Assembly: GCF_018320785.1 (NCBI RefSeq) | Contig: NC_054886.1 | Span: 10,415,207 to 10,479,206, forward strand | Direction of reading: 5' to 3' | Source of the DNA: Cheilinus undulatus | Lineage: Eukaryota > Chordata > Actinopteri > Labriformes > Labridae | DNA: 64,000 bases | Part shown: positions 1-12,822 of the stretch, piece after piece | Position numbering within the stretch: position 1 is the first letter of the stretch | Layout: every line of letters begins with the position of its first letter | The notes under the pieces: model-generated | Seen by the model: only the letters and a program-made list of their open reading frames with translations | Told to the model about the DNA's origin: nothing | The model's database searches: none | Made by a program: the position numbers and the translations under genes

Positions 1-2018
1 AGCTGTTCAGTCTTTCAAAGCTTACAGACCTTTGTGCATTACTTTTATTGTAGCTTGTACTTCTGTAGTGGTTACTGATAATCGTATTTATTGAAGTATA
101 TTATGTGTTTTTCATGGTGTATTTAGTATTGCATATCAACATTGACAGATTGAGCTTTAGATGCACATTGTAAAAGCAATCAGATACTTCAATGTGGGGC
201 TTGTGGGTAGTGTAGTATTATATGGGCCTTTTGAAAACAGAGCCTTTTTCTGAGTTTTAGCCTTTTTTGGTGGGATTCAAAAGGCATTTCAGGTCACTGA
301 AAACACTCCACCAGGTAGACTCCTTTCTGGATGAAGCTAGACAGATGTGTGCAAATACTCACTTGACTTTCTCCATGCTTAAACATACAGACACAGGCCT
401 TTCCACTATAATGATGAAAACAGATGCCTGAATAGTCTTCATTCACTCTAAAGACACTAAATAACATAACCAAGACAAAAGAAATATGTTCCCTATTACA
501 GATCTTTAAACAGAGCTAGTTCCACTTAATGGCCAACTTGGTGAAACTGTGGAAAACTTTAACAGTACTGAAGTTTCATTTTAGCTACTCTAGATTACAA
601 ATTATATCTTCAAGAAATGCTCGCAGCAACTATCTCTTCAGGAAACTCAGCAGCCTTGGAGTTAATCAGCAAATTCAAGAACTACAGTATAAATCTATGA
701 TTAAGTGGGCCTTAACAGTTCATGTATCTGGTATGGCTATCTGAGCTGTAGATCGAAGAATAAACTATTAAAGATTTTGTAAATGGCAGATAAAATAATG
801 ATAGGACAGAAGAATCAAGGAGTATCCTAGTGCAGCTCCCATTCCACGGGTCCCTCTAGTAACTAAAAAGTATTCAAGAAGTCATTTATCCAGAGAGTGT
901 TTGATATTCTTAACCTGCAAAGACTGATGAGATCCAACCCACGAGGTGAACACTTCTGACTGTTAAATGTGTAAACTGATCTGTTCTGTTGGCTGTTTTA
1001 TTGACTGTCTGAATGTATTTCTGCTGTATGTATTTGAAGAGCCTAAGGCGAGTTTCCACCACCAGTGGACAAAGATTTATTGTCTTCCAAACCCCGCCCC
1101 CAATGTCAGTCTTTTAGGACTGACTCATTTAGGTTGGTGGGACAGCTTTGAAAATGAAATGGTCTTTGCAGCAGCTGAGGAGGAAAACTTTCACATGTCA
1201 AGGACATCAGTGGTGTTTATGAGTGAGCTGCTTCACCTGCACAGTGAAGGATGGACTATTGCTGACATGGTGTGATCTGTATAAATGTGTCTTTATGTGG
1301 ACAAAGATATTTTTGAGAACACTGAATGAGCATACTGGATTGTTGAGGCTGAGGAGTGGAATATGCCTCAGAAGGCGAGTGCTAAGGCTGACTTGGATGG
1401 TTATAACTAGTGTTGCACCGTACTGTCAAATTTTGGTGCCTTTCCTGTTTTCATCAAACTGTATAGTACCATGATTTCCTGGTGTTGGGTAGCACTTGTT
1501 GGTCAAATGTGGTTCTGGTTTAAGTGACCAGTAGAGTATTAAACAGGCAGGGTGAATTTAAAAGTTTGACGTGGATCTCCACAAGTTGGCAGTGTTAGCA
1601 AGGTAGTCAGTTGGTTCCAGTCATCCATTCAATTTAATAAGGTGCAAGCCTCTGCCAGGAGAGAAAGAATGCCTGCTAACTACAATAACAGCGAGTCATA
1701 TATCTATAAAACCTCCACGTCCTGTACAGGTCAACAGAACAGGCTATTGACATCTTCTGTGGAGCAACTTAACCAACAGAGCCAACACTGAACCCACAGA
1801 CTAATTGAATCTGTATGCTAAAAGTGCTACAGAACAGTATCGCAAGACTGACAGCTAGCACACAGTCAGTAGGACCCTCACTGTTGAACTCTAGCCCTAA
1901 ACATTCTTTTAACTGCATCTATTGTTTGCAAAGTAATTCTGACCCAAATGTCTGTAAAAGGTGAAGTGCAGGTTTAAAATATTGGTATTATTAATTTAAA
2001 AAACTGAATTAATCATAC
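1..2018. other. sf1 intron 4 (left part), no exon seen
   Basis: About 2 kb of AT-rich sequence beyond the last visible sf1 exon. Open frames on the plus strand (529-744, 967-1275, 1223-1474) show no recognisable domain, and none continues the SF1 protein on the minus strand. I see nothing else supportable here. Confidence 0.6.
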
Positions 2019-2171
2019 TTGTAGTCTGCAGGAGGCTTAAAGTCTGGGTTTAGTCCCACCATCTCTGTGATGAGAGAGTGGCGCTCCTCCTCGATCTTCT
2101 TCCGTGTTCGGTACTCTCGGGTGTTTAACCTCTTCCCCTCACTGTTGTAGATTGGCTCTGGAGAGGGAGAC
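2019..2171 (-). CDS. sf1: sf1 coding exon 4 (phospho-SPSP and helix hairpin)
   Basis: The 153 bp exon begins by completing Arg, then [19 protein letters not shown], and ends DFKPPADY plus AA of a Lys codon before the donor GTATGA. The twin Ser-Pro sites and the helix hairpin that contacts U2AF65 lie here. It is the last sf1 exon in the window; no KH-domain exon is seen between it and position 1. Confidence 0.94.
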
Positions 2172-5100
2172 CTGAAACCGGACCACAAAAGACAACAAAG
2201 ACATCATGGATACTTTTCTAGAAGTGGAGTCCTGCTTCAGACAATCATTCAGGCTCCCTACGGCTGACTATAACTTCAAAATTTAGATTACACTGTAGGA
2301 ATTTAACCAAAGGGTGCTGATACAGTTACATTTATAGAGTTGTTGGTTAAATTTGGATTTACTGAGAATCTCAGTTGAAATATGTGACTCTTGGTCAGTG
2401 CAAGAGCAAAAGAAAAGTTATACAGGAACTCTGCACTGACCTCTTAAAGTCCATTTATCATATAAGTAAAGATAAAAAGGGGCAACCAATGCTGTTTAGT
2501 GGTAATAAACCCAATTCACTGGAGGGGCATCAACCACACAGAATCAAAAAAAGTACATGGCCATGACTAAACCTGCATACAGGATTGTTGGCCTAGAGGA
2601 GAGGAAAGCTGGAGGTAAGAAAAAGAACCAGTCCTAAGCAGAACGCTGGCTGTGAGGGTCTCTGGGTGTTGACGTGGAGAGAGAGGTCCGTACCTCCCCT
2701 TGGATGCTGAAAACCTGTGTCGCTGCGTTAAGGAGGCTCTGTGCTTGAAAAAGGGTTAGGCTGATGTGGGGTAATTTGGGTTAGAGAAAAGGAATTGAGA
2801 TTAGATTATCCACCTTTTCCTACGCTCTCCCAGCAGAGAGCCACATCTGTATCCGTGGGATGTGAAGAAAAAAAAAGTCTTTTCCTTAAAATCTTCCAAC
2901 GGTGACAACCTGAAACACCCCTGGTTTGTTGGTTCTGTCACATTAGATCGGGGAGAGGTTTATCAACGTTTGGTTGCTGTGGAAATGTCGGATTATTCAG
3001 AGACTGTACACACTGCACAGACGACAGGGACTCTAGCTAAAAGGTTACAAACTCTTGGGAGAGAGCCACTTCCTGTAGGAACAGATTGTGGCCACCCGCC
3101 ATTAACTTCTGTTTATATATGTATGGTTCAGTTTGCTGATACTTGCCTTCCCAGCCGTTTCACTGTAGCATTAGAGCAGTATTATCAGGTAAGTTGGAAC
3201 GGACCCTCTCCTAAACCGACAACTCTTGGCCATCCAAAACTCCCTGACAATGTCTGAGTTATCAGTACCTCTGCTAAAGGAATAAACAGCTCATGTTTTG
3301 ATTCCTCCTTGGTGGGGAGATTTGTGGGGCACAATGAAGATGTGCAAGGCTGGCCACATATGCTGTAATTGTAGGCCTACTTTTAGGCCTAATTTAGCAT
3401 ACTTAAAATTGGGGGGGTAAGGCCCAATCAAGTAATCCTGCTGACTTTAATGGTTTTTTACGCTTTCATCCATCGACGGTGGATAGAGTTGGAAACAGAG
3501 ATAAGCGTGGGGAAAAAACATGTAAGAAATGATCCAAGGGCTGGACCTGCACCCAGAGTCAAGTCCTCCTTTTTATTCAAAAGTCATGTTTCACAAATTG
3601 TTCAGTGCTTTGGCTCACTAGTGGATCAGGACCCAAAAGTGAGCCATGTAGACATTTTCAGTGAGTCACCAAACTGCAACAAACATGTGGTCTCTGCCTC
3701 TCCTCTAGTGTTACTCGCCATCTCTTCTCCTGGTGTCACATGGTTTACATTACAATGGTCGCTCCCGTCTTAAGTCCTCTGGCTAATGATGAAGTGGTGT
3801 CAGGGATGTGAATCGAGCAGGAAGGTAAGTTTGAACAGACTAAACAATATATATATAAAACAGTAGTTATGGCAGGTTGCAACAAGATCCTGATGGAAAT
3901 TAAGTTTTAAAAGCCACCCAGTCTTTTCCCAGAACAAATCCTATTCTGGATGTTTTCATCCAAACAAACAACTGGAACAAGCCCCCCAACCCCTGAGTGG
4001 AAATGTTTAAAACCACATAAAGGGGAAAAGCAGCTGTGACCAGCAACAAACCCTTTAAATCTAGGAGAAAACTTTTATTGGTGTCGGCTATGAGCCAAGT
4101 TATCATGGGTTATATCTACCATCCATGCATCCAGCAAGTGTAATATTAATGTGGGACCTTTAAAATCTTTAGTTACCAACAATCATGTCCATAAGAGCCA
4201 ATTTTATCTACTATTTAATTTTCAAAGCTGATAGGTAAAAGCTATAAATAAAAATCATAGATAAAACATTTAGGGGATTAGACACAAACCTGTATCAGAG
4301 GGAAATCTCAAACACTAAGCATCATAAATGATTCATCTATTTATACAATACTCTACATAAGATACACACAACAAGCAATGGGTTAAATCATGAGAAGTAA
4401 CAATCTTCAAACTAAAACTTAACTTTGAGGTAAAAGGAGAAATCAAGTTTTTCCCAGCAGTAACTGTAACACATCTACATTTAACGATCCCTACACCTAA
4501 TGTTAAGCTCCATTTCTGACTATCAAAAAATCATACTACTTTCAGTCGAGACTGAAGCACTTCCTTTGACTATTTCATGATGAAATGAGTTCGGTGAACC
4601 ATAACAACTTTCTGAAAAGCTGGCAAATAAATGGGCCTTTTGCTCCCTATTAATCAGGGACAAACTTGCTGTTAAAATGTAAAAAATGAAGTAAAAAGTC
4701 TGCTACATGACCACTGTGTTCAATCATCTGCCATGAGCTGTACAAGAAAACAAGTGCCTAAAAATATCTTCACAATCTGTCATTTTAGTAAGATTGTTGA
4801 ACGGATAGGAATCAAACACCATAACAAATAAAATTGGACATAAGGGCGTTTTCACACCAATGGTTTTGTCTGGTTTAGTCTGAATCATGGACCGAGTTCT
4901 CTCGTTGCATAATCCCTCAAATTTTTGGGAAACTAACTTGTCGGAATTTCTTGCGAGAAAAAAATCCTGGAATCAAAGACTAGTGGATTGTACCAAACCG
5001 TAGCTACTCCAAAGACACCTTTCAATTCCAAAACAGACCAGCAACTACATGGATGGATTCAGTTCCACTTATTGATTTTTATGCTGTTAGGATCAGTCCA

Positions 5101-8100
5101 TTTTGATTTTTCAGGGCTGATATCGATACCAATAATTAGATGTTCATGGGACCAATATATGGGGTGTCAGTGGCTTTAATGGTGATTGACTGATACTCAT
5201 GAGAGGACCAACCAATCAGTGTTGTGGCCATAAAAAGCGAAAACAAAGCCAGAGGGGCAGACACATCTCAGCTAATTGTTCACAATTACCACTGAAGGCC
5301 AAGCATACAGTTTAATAGGAGGCACAAATACTACCAGAAAAAAATGTGGGTATCAACGTGAAGCAACCCCAGTACATCAAGACATCTGAGGAGAAGGAAC
5401 CTGTTAACACTCATGAACAACTGACCAGCTCATCCACCCAAACTGATTCTGAATATCCAACAGGTCTGTCCATGCTCTTTAACACACGTTTGACGGGCTA
5501 CAGTAGCTGGTTTAAAGAAAGAAAGAAAAAAAAGCTCAAAGCTTCTCGCAGTTCATCGCAGCGATGATACTGCAAGAAGCATTGTCTGTCTACTTTTTCA
5601 GGCTGGAGGCTAAAAAAAAATAAACAGCCTTCCCCGTTTTTAAGCAGTCTTGTTCGGTCCAGACCAGGATTTGATTGATCCCTTAAGAATATATACATAC
5701 AAATCAGGAAAACTTCCCAAGCTGACTTAAAGTCAGCTTAATTGTATCAAAAAGGTTAGGTGTGAAAACGCCCTTTGACTCTATACCATGCTTGTTTGTT
5801 TAAAAAAAGTAAAATTAAAATCGAACCCTCAACTTGAAGGAACCTGCTCAGCTAACTGACTATGAAACTACATTTTTCCACAGTCATGGTGTTATTTTGA
5901 AACCAGGCTGATTTATACCTCAACTATTGAGCATTTTTAAAATAATCATAGATTAACACACCTATGAACCTTGACTAATTCCTTTCATGGTTTATTTCCT
6001 TATACTATAAATTGGATCATTTATCTTTAAAAAAAGAAAATATAAAATTGTTTCTAGTGACTACTTTCATGTAACTGCAGACTGTGTTGTTTTTAAAGGT
6101 AACTGCCTACAGGCAAAGTTGTCAAACAAAATCAAATACTGCATGAGGGGAAAAAAACTATTTTGACAATAATTTTTCCAATTCATTATAAAGCATGAAA
6201 TCAATTAAAAACTGTACATACTCACCTTTCCTTCAGAATGTAGAGGCTAACAATGCTTTATCTACCATTAGCAGTCATAGGTTTAACAGAGCTCAGCTGC
6301 CCTTTATCTCTACAATGGTGCCTTTCATTGAGCTAACTAAATGCTACATCTGCTGGCTAACACTACAGTGTTATCTGAGGCTTAGGCTAACGACAACACA
6401 CACTCGATATTTACTGAATATCAACATTTGCCTTCCAAAAAGTCAAAAGGTAGAGAAAGTGTTACTGTTCATGGGTTTAATCTTTTTCCGACCTGTCCTC
6501 AGGGTTAACAGGGATTCCCAGGTCTCCTGTACGCAGTTTACGAGTCAGGTCTTCGATCTGCAGTTGGACTGGAAGAATTCAGGTTAGGAAAGAAAAACAA
6601 GGATGGAGAGAAATGTGGTTATCATGACAACATCAGAGAGACAACGCTCTGCACATGAGAGCTCTGTCTCAAACATTACTGAGGTCAAGACAAAAAATGG
6701 TGAGTCTGTTAAATAAAGGGAGATAGAAATGAACATCTGGTCAAAGTCTACAGCATCAAATCACTTACTGAGGATGTCAAAGGATCAGAGGAGTTTAGCA
6801 GAACTACGGCTAATCTTTTCTCAGACAGTGATTAAACATGGAAACAGATCAGTGAATGTCTAGACCATGATTCCTTAAATGCCAGCCAATCATCTCAAAG
6901 TTAAAAATTGGTTTGATTACTTTTTTGTGCTGCTGTGTTCTGGTTTAACGGCTTTGACATTTGAAGGACACATGGGGTCTAACAATCACTGATTCCTCTA
7001 CTTATTCTGCATGTTTCAGTAACAAAAAAGGTGACCACAATCTTTTTTTGCACTCCACAGATCTAACACTGAGGGCCTGTGATGACATAGAGACAACTCT
7101 TACATTTAGAAGGCAATGGAGAAATCAATCAGTCATCCCATGCACATTATGAAAGTAGTAATGAAATCCCCCAAACACAGAGATTCACTGTTCACTGTGA
7201 GGATTACTCAGGATTATAGAGATGAATACAGGCCCTGTGAATTGTGCTTCACATCTTAAAGACGCTTCCCTTGTTTTATTTTTAAGAGATCTACTGAATG
7301 AGCAAAGGAAACGAGAAGTGTGACAAAGGGAGGTGAGCACAGATGAACGTTTACATACCAAAGAACATCAACCATTACCAATGAGTGAAGAAAACATCAA
7401 TAACAATGTCAGTTATTGACAAAAAGGACTCATCTGCTTCAGAATACCCCGCTGAGGGCCTGTGAAGGCAGCATGGTGGTGCTACACTGCTGCTGGAAGG
7501 CATTTCTGGTTCAAAAACAACTATTAGATATGGCCTTAACAAGAGCATGTGAACATGTTTCACTTTATTTTCAGAAAGAGTTGTTCCGATACCAGTATGG
7601 GACATGTCTCTTAGTGCTTACACCTTTTCTGTTACGTGAATGTGTAAGGGAGGAATGGTTAGGTGAAGTTGTTTTGCACTTCACTGTCCAGAAAGAGAGT
7701 AAAAGGAGTAACAGGAGAAGAAAGCAGCATTGGCTCAGTTCACAGTGCTGTAAAAAGCAGTGATATTTACTCCCCTGTGATATTATACCTTCTCTATGAA
7801 CAAAGCAAAGAAATAAATGAGGAAATAGGTGATCCCCTCTGTACCATCTTCAAAAGTAGTAAAATGAGAGCAGGATCAACCGAACCAGCAGGGGAGCCCA
7901 GCACTGTCAGTGTATGTGTGTGGAGCTCCCACTGTGCCATGCTCTCTAACTGCCGTTTCAGGCTGTCTGCATATTTTGCTGTGCATGCATGTCCACTCCG
8001 GCTTCTGCCAGAACGGCTTTGATACCAGGCGCAAGTTTGCTGCATGTTGGCTGCATCTCGCTGCTATCAAAGCACTGTCATTCTTCACCAGTCCTTACAA

Positions 8101-11100
8101 GTGACTTGATTCAGTCTATAACAGAATAGTGCTGGGAACTTTAAAAATAAAGCATTGTGTACAAATGAAGGCAGTTTCTCCAAAGAAACGCTAAACAGGC
8201 GCAGAACAAATAGGTGAGACCTCAATTCCCTAGATTCTCAGCACATAAGATGTACGTATCATGCACGTGAGACCGCCCTAACTTGCAGACATGCAAAGGG
8301 AATAAAAAACACGTCAGGTCGCAGCCAAGACATGTCTCATCTGCCCGGTCTGAAATGGCCGTAATGCTCCAGCAATGCCAAATTGACAGGCCGGGACACG
8401 CAATATCAAGGCATCACAAGGGATGCATGGTATCATCAGCATATCAGAAACTACAGATATCAAGTATTGTATTGGCAAATATGAAAATTTCTCTTGATAT
8501 TTTCAGCAATACATTAGCCATACATAATGGCTATGTAAATTATGCATCGGCCTTAAATATTACAAACTAGTACAAGTGTACCATCAGGTATAGGTGGTTG
8601 CCTGAGACGCCACAGGCTCAAGGGGGAACTACTGTGTGAATTAAGCCCCAAACATAAAACAACTACCAGACGACTTCCCTGTTCCTCCCTCAGCTCTGCT
8701 TGATCCAGCCTCTTTACACTGGAGACATGTTGTGTTTGTCACAATAAAATAGTATCTATCAGTGTCTGCTCAATCTGATATTGCACTGTGAATGCACCTG
8801 ATATGTAATGTCAAATCAGGGGAGTAAGAAGTCATCAGCTTTAAAATGTTCAGCCTGTGTCACAGGTGTTGAATCAAATTTTGATATTAATCAGTGTATA
8901 AACGAGACTCAGCATCCAGACTGAGAAGATGGTATCGGAACATCTCATAAAAATACTGTTTAACTTTGATTGTTTTAAACAGGCCAAAATAAAAGCACAA
9001 TACACCGTTTTTCACATTCTGTGATGATCACTAAAATAGAAAATTTAATGTTGGATAGCCATTAAAGCAGCATTGCTCACACTTAGAGCAGGATAAACAG
9101 CAGCACACTTCAGCATATTAGGACATTATGGGTAAACGCCTCCATGCACAAGAACAATACTGATGACGTGTAGGGGATCAGGCAAGACAGTGAGCAGTGA
9201 CCTGCAGCTCAGGGACAGATAGCAGCAAGCAGTGGTGTTTAATCATCTATCTCAAACTCGTCTTGCTAATGGCTGCCCAGTGGTATGCAAACCATAAAAC
9301 CACAGAAAAAGCTCACTTCCATTAAAAGAGAAATGACCCCAGTTAGCATTTTACATCACATAATAATCAATGAGCATCAGAAGTGTTTACTTGGTCTCAA
9401 CAGTTGGAACAATTAGACATTTCCAGTTTGTGTTGCACATCAATGAAACTGTGTAATCTAGTTTGTGGTTAGAAACACGTCTTGTGGGTGCCTTTACAGT
9501 TCTAACTGTTGGGAATTCTGCAAAAGGACATGACTGTAACAATGACAGATATTTAAGAAAACTAGAACAAGAAACTAACTTCAGACATGTTATAAAACAT
9601 AACTGCATTTTAATTCAAGACCAGATAAATAAACAAGTACTTATTAAATATTTACCTATATATGCTCTCTCTTGATCCCGGGTCAGGCCTGGAGGAATGA
9701 CAGTGGGCATGCCCGGTATGACGGTTTTCTGATCTGGGGTCTCACTGCTCCAGCGGCTCTTCTTCCTTTTCTTTGAACCAAAATCTAGAGAACAAGAGAG
9801 GGGTGAAACTGTCAAAATCGCCCATTTAACTGGTACTGGTCTCGATATTTTGGGCCGAATTATTCGCATAAAGAAAATCGTGTGTGGTGTGCAAGGACCT
9901 TTAGGCACATATAACTTGTTTTGTTTGATTGTACTGAAGCCAAGGTTATGATAGTTTTGGCTTTTTTATGAGTATTTTTACTTTTTCTTTCAATTGTAAG
10001 TTTAGTTCTTCTGGGCTTTCACTGCAGCCTTCTGAGTTTAGTTTCTGATTTGTAAAAATGCATCATTTTAGTTTAATTTTTATTAGTTTCAGTATTAGCT
10101 TTGGATTTTCTGAAGAATGACCAAACTAGCCAGAAAAGGTCAATCTCATACAATACGTCACACGTCAGACAAAAACAATTAAACAGGCAAAAATTCACTC
10201 CGTGATATTTATTCACATTTGATGTTTTAATACAACAAGACCTAAAACTACCACTGTGTGAGGCCTTGACCTATTAAATCAGACCATTTTAATTTCCGAG
10301 GCATGGAGGTAAAAGGTCATGTGGCCCAACAAATTTTCCATGACACTAGAGATTGAAGCAGATATTAGGAATGCACAATATTATTGGTATGATATCAGCA
10401 CCAGCAGATTTAGGCAGAATCGACAGACCTGCATCAGCTCAAGCCTCTATCTCTGTTTATTCTCATTATTTCACCTTAAAGTGTTTTAGTTTAGACTTAA
10501 ATTTTAGGTCTGAAATACATATTTAGATATTGGTATCAGTTAAAATGAATCTGTTGATATCAGATTGGCAAAATCCAGCATTTTGCATCTCTATTAGATA
10601 TGACTGTGATGCACTATATGGACAAAAGTATTAGGCCACACCTGTTTACTAGTGGCTTCATAAATAGATTTCCATGGCCGAGCAGATGCATGCAAGCCTC
10701 ACATCACCAAGTCTAATACCAAGCGTCAGATGGAGTGGTATAAAGCATACCAACATTGAACTGGAGCAGTAAAAACGTGTTCTGTGGAGTGACAAATCAG
10801 GCTTCTCTGCAAGTCAGGTGGACGAGTCTAGGTTTGGCGAATGCCTGGAGAACGTTGCCTGCCTGACTGCATGGTGCCAGCTGTGACATTTGGTGGGGGA
10901 GGGATAATGGTATGGGGCTGTTTTTCAGGGTTTTGGCAAGGCCCCTTAAGTCCAGTGAAGGCCAATCTTAATGCTCAATGCAAGTCAGGACTTCCAGTTC
11001 AACATCAGTGCCTGACCTCATAAATGCTCTACAGAATGAATGGGCACAAATTCCCACAGAAATGCTCCAAAATCTTGTGGTAAGCCTTTCAAGAAGAGTG

Positions 11101-12422
11101 GAGGCTGTTACAGCTGCAAAAGAGGGGCCAACTTTGTATTTAAGTACATACAATGTCATTGTCATCCCTGTTGGTGGAATAATCAGGCGGCCAAATACCT
11201 CTGTCCCTATAGTGTAAATACAAGGTATTGACCTGTGTGCACAAAAACCTAATGCCACTTGTCCATAAGTCAATGGCCCAGGTGGCCAAGCTTCAAAAAA
11301 AGTAAAGGAATATTGTTACAGAACCCGTAAACTTAAGCATGATAAGCTCATCCAAACTGTAAATAACTGTAGTTGAGATAAATTACTAAGAATATTGCAG
11401 TCAATATGCCTATATCAAGGAATGAAACTGGGGATATTTTGTCTATATTTGTATTTTATTTTAGCTTTGGTTATGTCTTATGTTTTTTATTTAACCATTT
11501 TTATTTAGCTATAACTTGGTCAGCAGCGTCTATCATCATATGGATATGTATAATGTCAAAACGTAAATTGTAGTATCCTAACAACCCAAGAAATAACCAC
11601 TGAAAAGAAACGCAACTTTAATTAACTTTTCCTCTAATGAATCATTACCATAAAGTCTGACAATGTATATACATAAAAATCTATTTTTTTGGATTAGTAT
11701 TGATACTAGGGTCGTGACAAACAATGATTTTAATCACGGATGTGATAAAAGGAAACAAATAGGCTATTATTTGTACGTTTTGGATCAGAAGCATCTAAAC
11801 ATAGAGGTCCTATACACCCAATACAAGGCTATTTTCTTGTGGTTTCTAAAGATGGTGGGCAAACTCCTGTAGTGATCTTTGTAATATGATTAATATAGGA
11901 CACATCTGGAGTATGTCGGGCGTAACCTTTAATAAATAATATGTAGTGTTTTTTATTTTTTTAACGGAATGTTTGATTTAAATTAGTTCAAATTTATCTA
12001 ACCTTTGATAATAACCTTGATTACAGCTAACATCAGCCCCCCATCAACGCGGGTTGTCTCCATTTCGTGTTTGGCCGTGATGTGGAGCCTGCGTGGTCGT
12101 TAGCTACATTAGCATGCTAATGCTAACGCTTCAGCTAAACGTTTGTAACGGTATTTCAAGGAGGTCCAGTCCACCTACCTGATCCACCAACGGCAGGTGG
12201 TTGTTGTGGAACCGGGCCACCAAATCCTCCCTGTGGATTAAACTGTGGAAAAGAGGTGGTTGGCATCGGGGGCTGGAAGCCCTGTAGCGCCGGGAAGGCC
12301 GATGGAGGCCCCGGTGTTGGCATCAGTCCGTTCCCCGCTCCGGGTCCAGAGTCGAAGCCTCGTTTAGCGCCAATACTCGGGTGCAACTTCCCTAAAGGAG
12401 TTGCGTTCGCTCCCGTAGCCAT
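2019..12422 (-). CDS. sf1: sf1, splicing factor 1 (branch-point binding protein), 5' half
   Basis: SF1 binds the intron branch point during early spliceosome (E complex) assembly in the nucleus, cooperating with U2AF65. Four coding exons are visible: 12179-12422, 9656-9784, 6493-6568 and 2019-2171. All junctions are GT-AG and the phases join without a break (602 bp, about 200 residues). The ATG at 12420-12422 starts [10 protein letters not shown], the SF1 signature start. Next come a Gly/Pro-rich stretch of the long isoform, the U2AF65-binding basic/Trp motif KKRKKSRW, then [17 protein letters not shown], and a helix-hairpin region containing the Ser-Pro pair RSPSPEP known as a phosphorylation site in the family. 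The last exon ends in DYK, just before the KH domain. The KH-QUA2, zinc-knuckle and proline-rich exons are not in the window, so the gene continues past the left edge. Recognition rests on close similarity to vertebrate SF1. Confidence 0.96.
2172..6492. other. sf1 intron 3 (4.3 kb)
   Basis: Intron between coding exons 4 and 3. Apart from the inverted-repeat element at 4842-5775 I see no coding exon or RNA gene. A 131-codon open frame at 2862-3257 on the plus strand has no family resemblance and is treated as chance. Confidence 0.7.
4842..5775. mobile_element. Non-autonomous DNA transposon with 17 bp terminal inverted repeats
   Basis: The left end AAGGGCGTTTTCACACC (4842-4858) is the perfect reverse complement of the right end at 5759-5775. 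The span is 934 bp. No transposase reading frame is visible inside, so it is probably a non-autonomous derivative. Termini of the form GGGCGTTTTCACACC occur in hAT- or Harbinger-like elements of fish; I cannot assign the superfamily because no clean target-site duplication is seen (ACAT on the left, TGAC on the right). It lies within sf1 intron 3. Confidence 0.75.
6493..6568 (-). CDS. sf1: sf1 coding exon 3
   Basis: The 76 bp exon encodes [20 protein letters not shown] and then VNPED plus two bases of an Arg codon. It joins exon 2 in phase 1 and exon 4 in phase 2. The donor is GTCGGA, weaker than consensus. The protein segment is nearly identical to known vertebrate SF1. Confidence 0.94.
6569..9655. 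other. sf1 intron 2 (3.1 kb)
   Basis: Intron between coding exons 3 and 2. Several open frames of 60-119 codons overlap one another on both strands and none resembles a known protein. No tandem array or intact element is recognised; short segments may be old interspersed repeats. Confidence 0.65.
9656..9784 (-). CDS. sf1: sf1 coding exon 2 (U2AF65-ligand motif)
   Basis: The 129 bp exon is bounded by CTCTAG| and |GTAAAT on the minus strand. It encodes the basic cluster followed by Ser-Arg-Trp that is the U2AF65 UHM ligand in SF1, then the highly conserved segment ending in ERAYI. Phase is 1 at both ends, matching its neighbours. Confidence 0.95.
9785..12178. other. sf1 intron 1 (2.4 kb)
   Basis: First coding intron of sf1. 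It contains the Tc1-like relict at 10613-11270. The rest is AT-rich sequence with no recognisable gene. Confidence 0.7.
10613..11270 (+). mobile_element. Degenerate Tc1-like element
   Basis: Imperfect terminal inverted repeats are visible: the left end begins ACTATATGGACAAAAGTATT and the right end, reverse-complemented, reads ACTTATGGACAAGTGGCATT. Inside, plus-strand frames retain Tc1-family transposase pieces: [19 protein letters not shown] near 10895-10950 and [15 protein letters not shown] near 11035-11080, the usual C-terminal helix. The frames are interrupted and the N-terminal DNA-binding part is missing, so this is an inactive relict of about 658 bp in sf1 intron 1. Confidence 0.85.
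12179..12422 (-). CDS. sf1: sf1 coding exon 1 (Gly/Pro-rich N-terminus)
   Basis: This exon encodes 81 residues plus the first base of an Asp codon. The donor reads CAG|GTAGGT on the minus strand and the next exon supplies AT to give Asp-Phe-Gly. Composition is rich in Gly, Pro, Phe and Gln after [13 protein letters not shown], as in the long vertebrate isoform. Read-through past the donor stays open for only a few codons, so the splice is needed. Confidence 0.93.
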
Positions 12423-12680
12423 TTTCGGTGTACGCCGATGGCTCACTCACCTTTACACGTCAGACAGTCCGAATTAAAGTTCCCTAAATTAAATATAATC
12501 AATCAAAGAGTGACCTACAAAACCCGTTCACATTAATCTACTCAAAATGGCGCTCCCAAGAAAACCACAAAGGATGATCCGCTGCAGCAAGGAGCAGTCC
12601 TATTTGCCAGAGTAAGCCCCTCCCACTCAATGATTGGTTAAAGAAATGTTGTCGTTATCCTCATCCTCAAAGCTGATTGG
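12423..12680 (-). promoter_or_regulatory. sf1 5' UTR and probable promoter
   Basis: Immediately upstream of the sf1 ATG the minus strand carries an AAAATGGCGCT-like YY1 motif in reverse orientation (plus-strand AAAATGGCGCTCC at about 12545-12557), a CCAAT box (plus ATTGG near 12634-12638) and a second (plus GATTGG near 12675). No TATA box is evident. This looks like a TATA-less housekeeping promoter; the transcription start is not determined. Confidence 0.5.
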
Positions 12681-12788
12681 CCTAAATGACTATCACTCGT
12701 TGTGTGTTTCCATCATGCCCTGTGTAGCACAATCAACTTTTCTCTCACTTTTTTGGGCTATCTCATGAATGTTAAGTAATACATTGGT

Positions 12789-12822
12789 AAAAAATAAAAT
12801 AAAATAAAATAAAATAAAAAAT
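12789..12822. repeat. (AAAAT)n microsatellite
   Basis: Five to six uninterrupted AAAAT/AAATA units just upstream of the sf1 promoter region. Confidence 0.9.

Noticed and set aside
967-1474. Overlapping plus-strand frames near the left edge
   Set aside because: Low resemblance to any family and mutually overlapping; more likely chance than a gene.
2862-3257. 131-codon plus-strand open frame in sf1 intron 3
   Set aside because: No recognisable domain, no splice or promoter context, antisense within an intron; length is within chance for this amount of DNA.
12423-12460. GTGAGTGAGCC upstream of the sf1 ATG as a 5'-UTR donor
   Set aside because: The sequence fits a donor, but the ATG and coding exon are contiguous downstream with no acceptor between, so I could not support a leader intron.
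12256-12477. Plus-strand frame overlapping sf1 exon 1
   Set aside because: Antisense shadow of the GC-rich coding exon; the minus strand reads as SF1.
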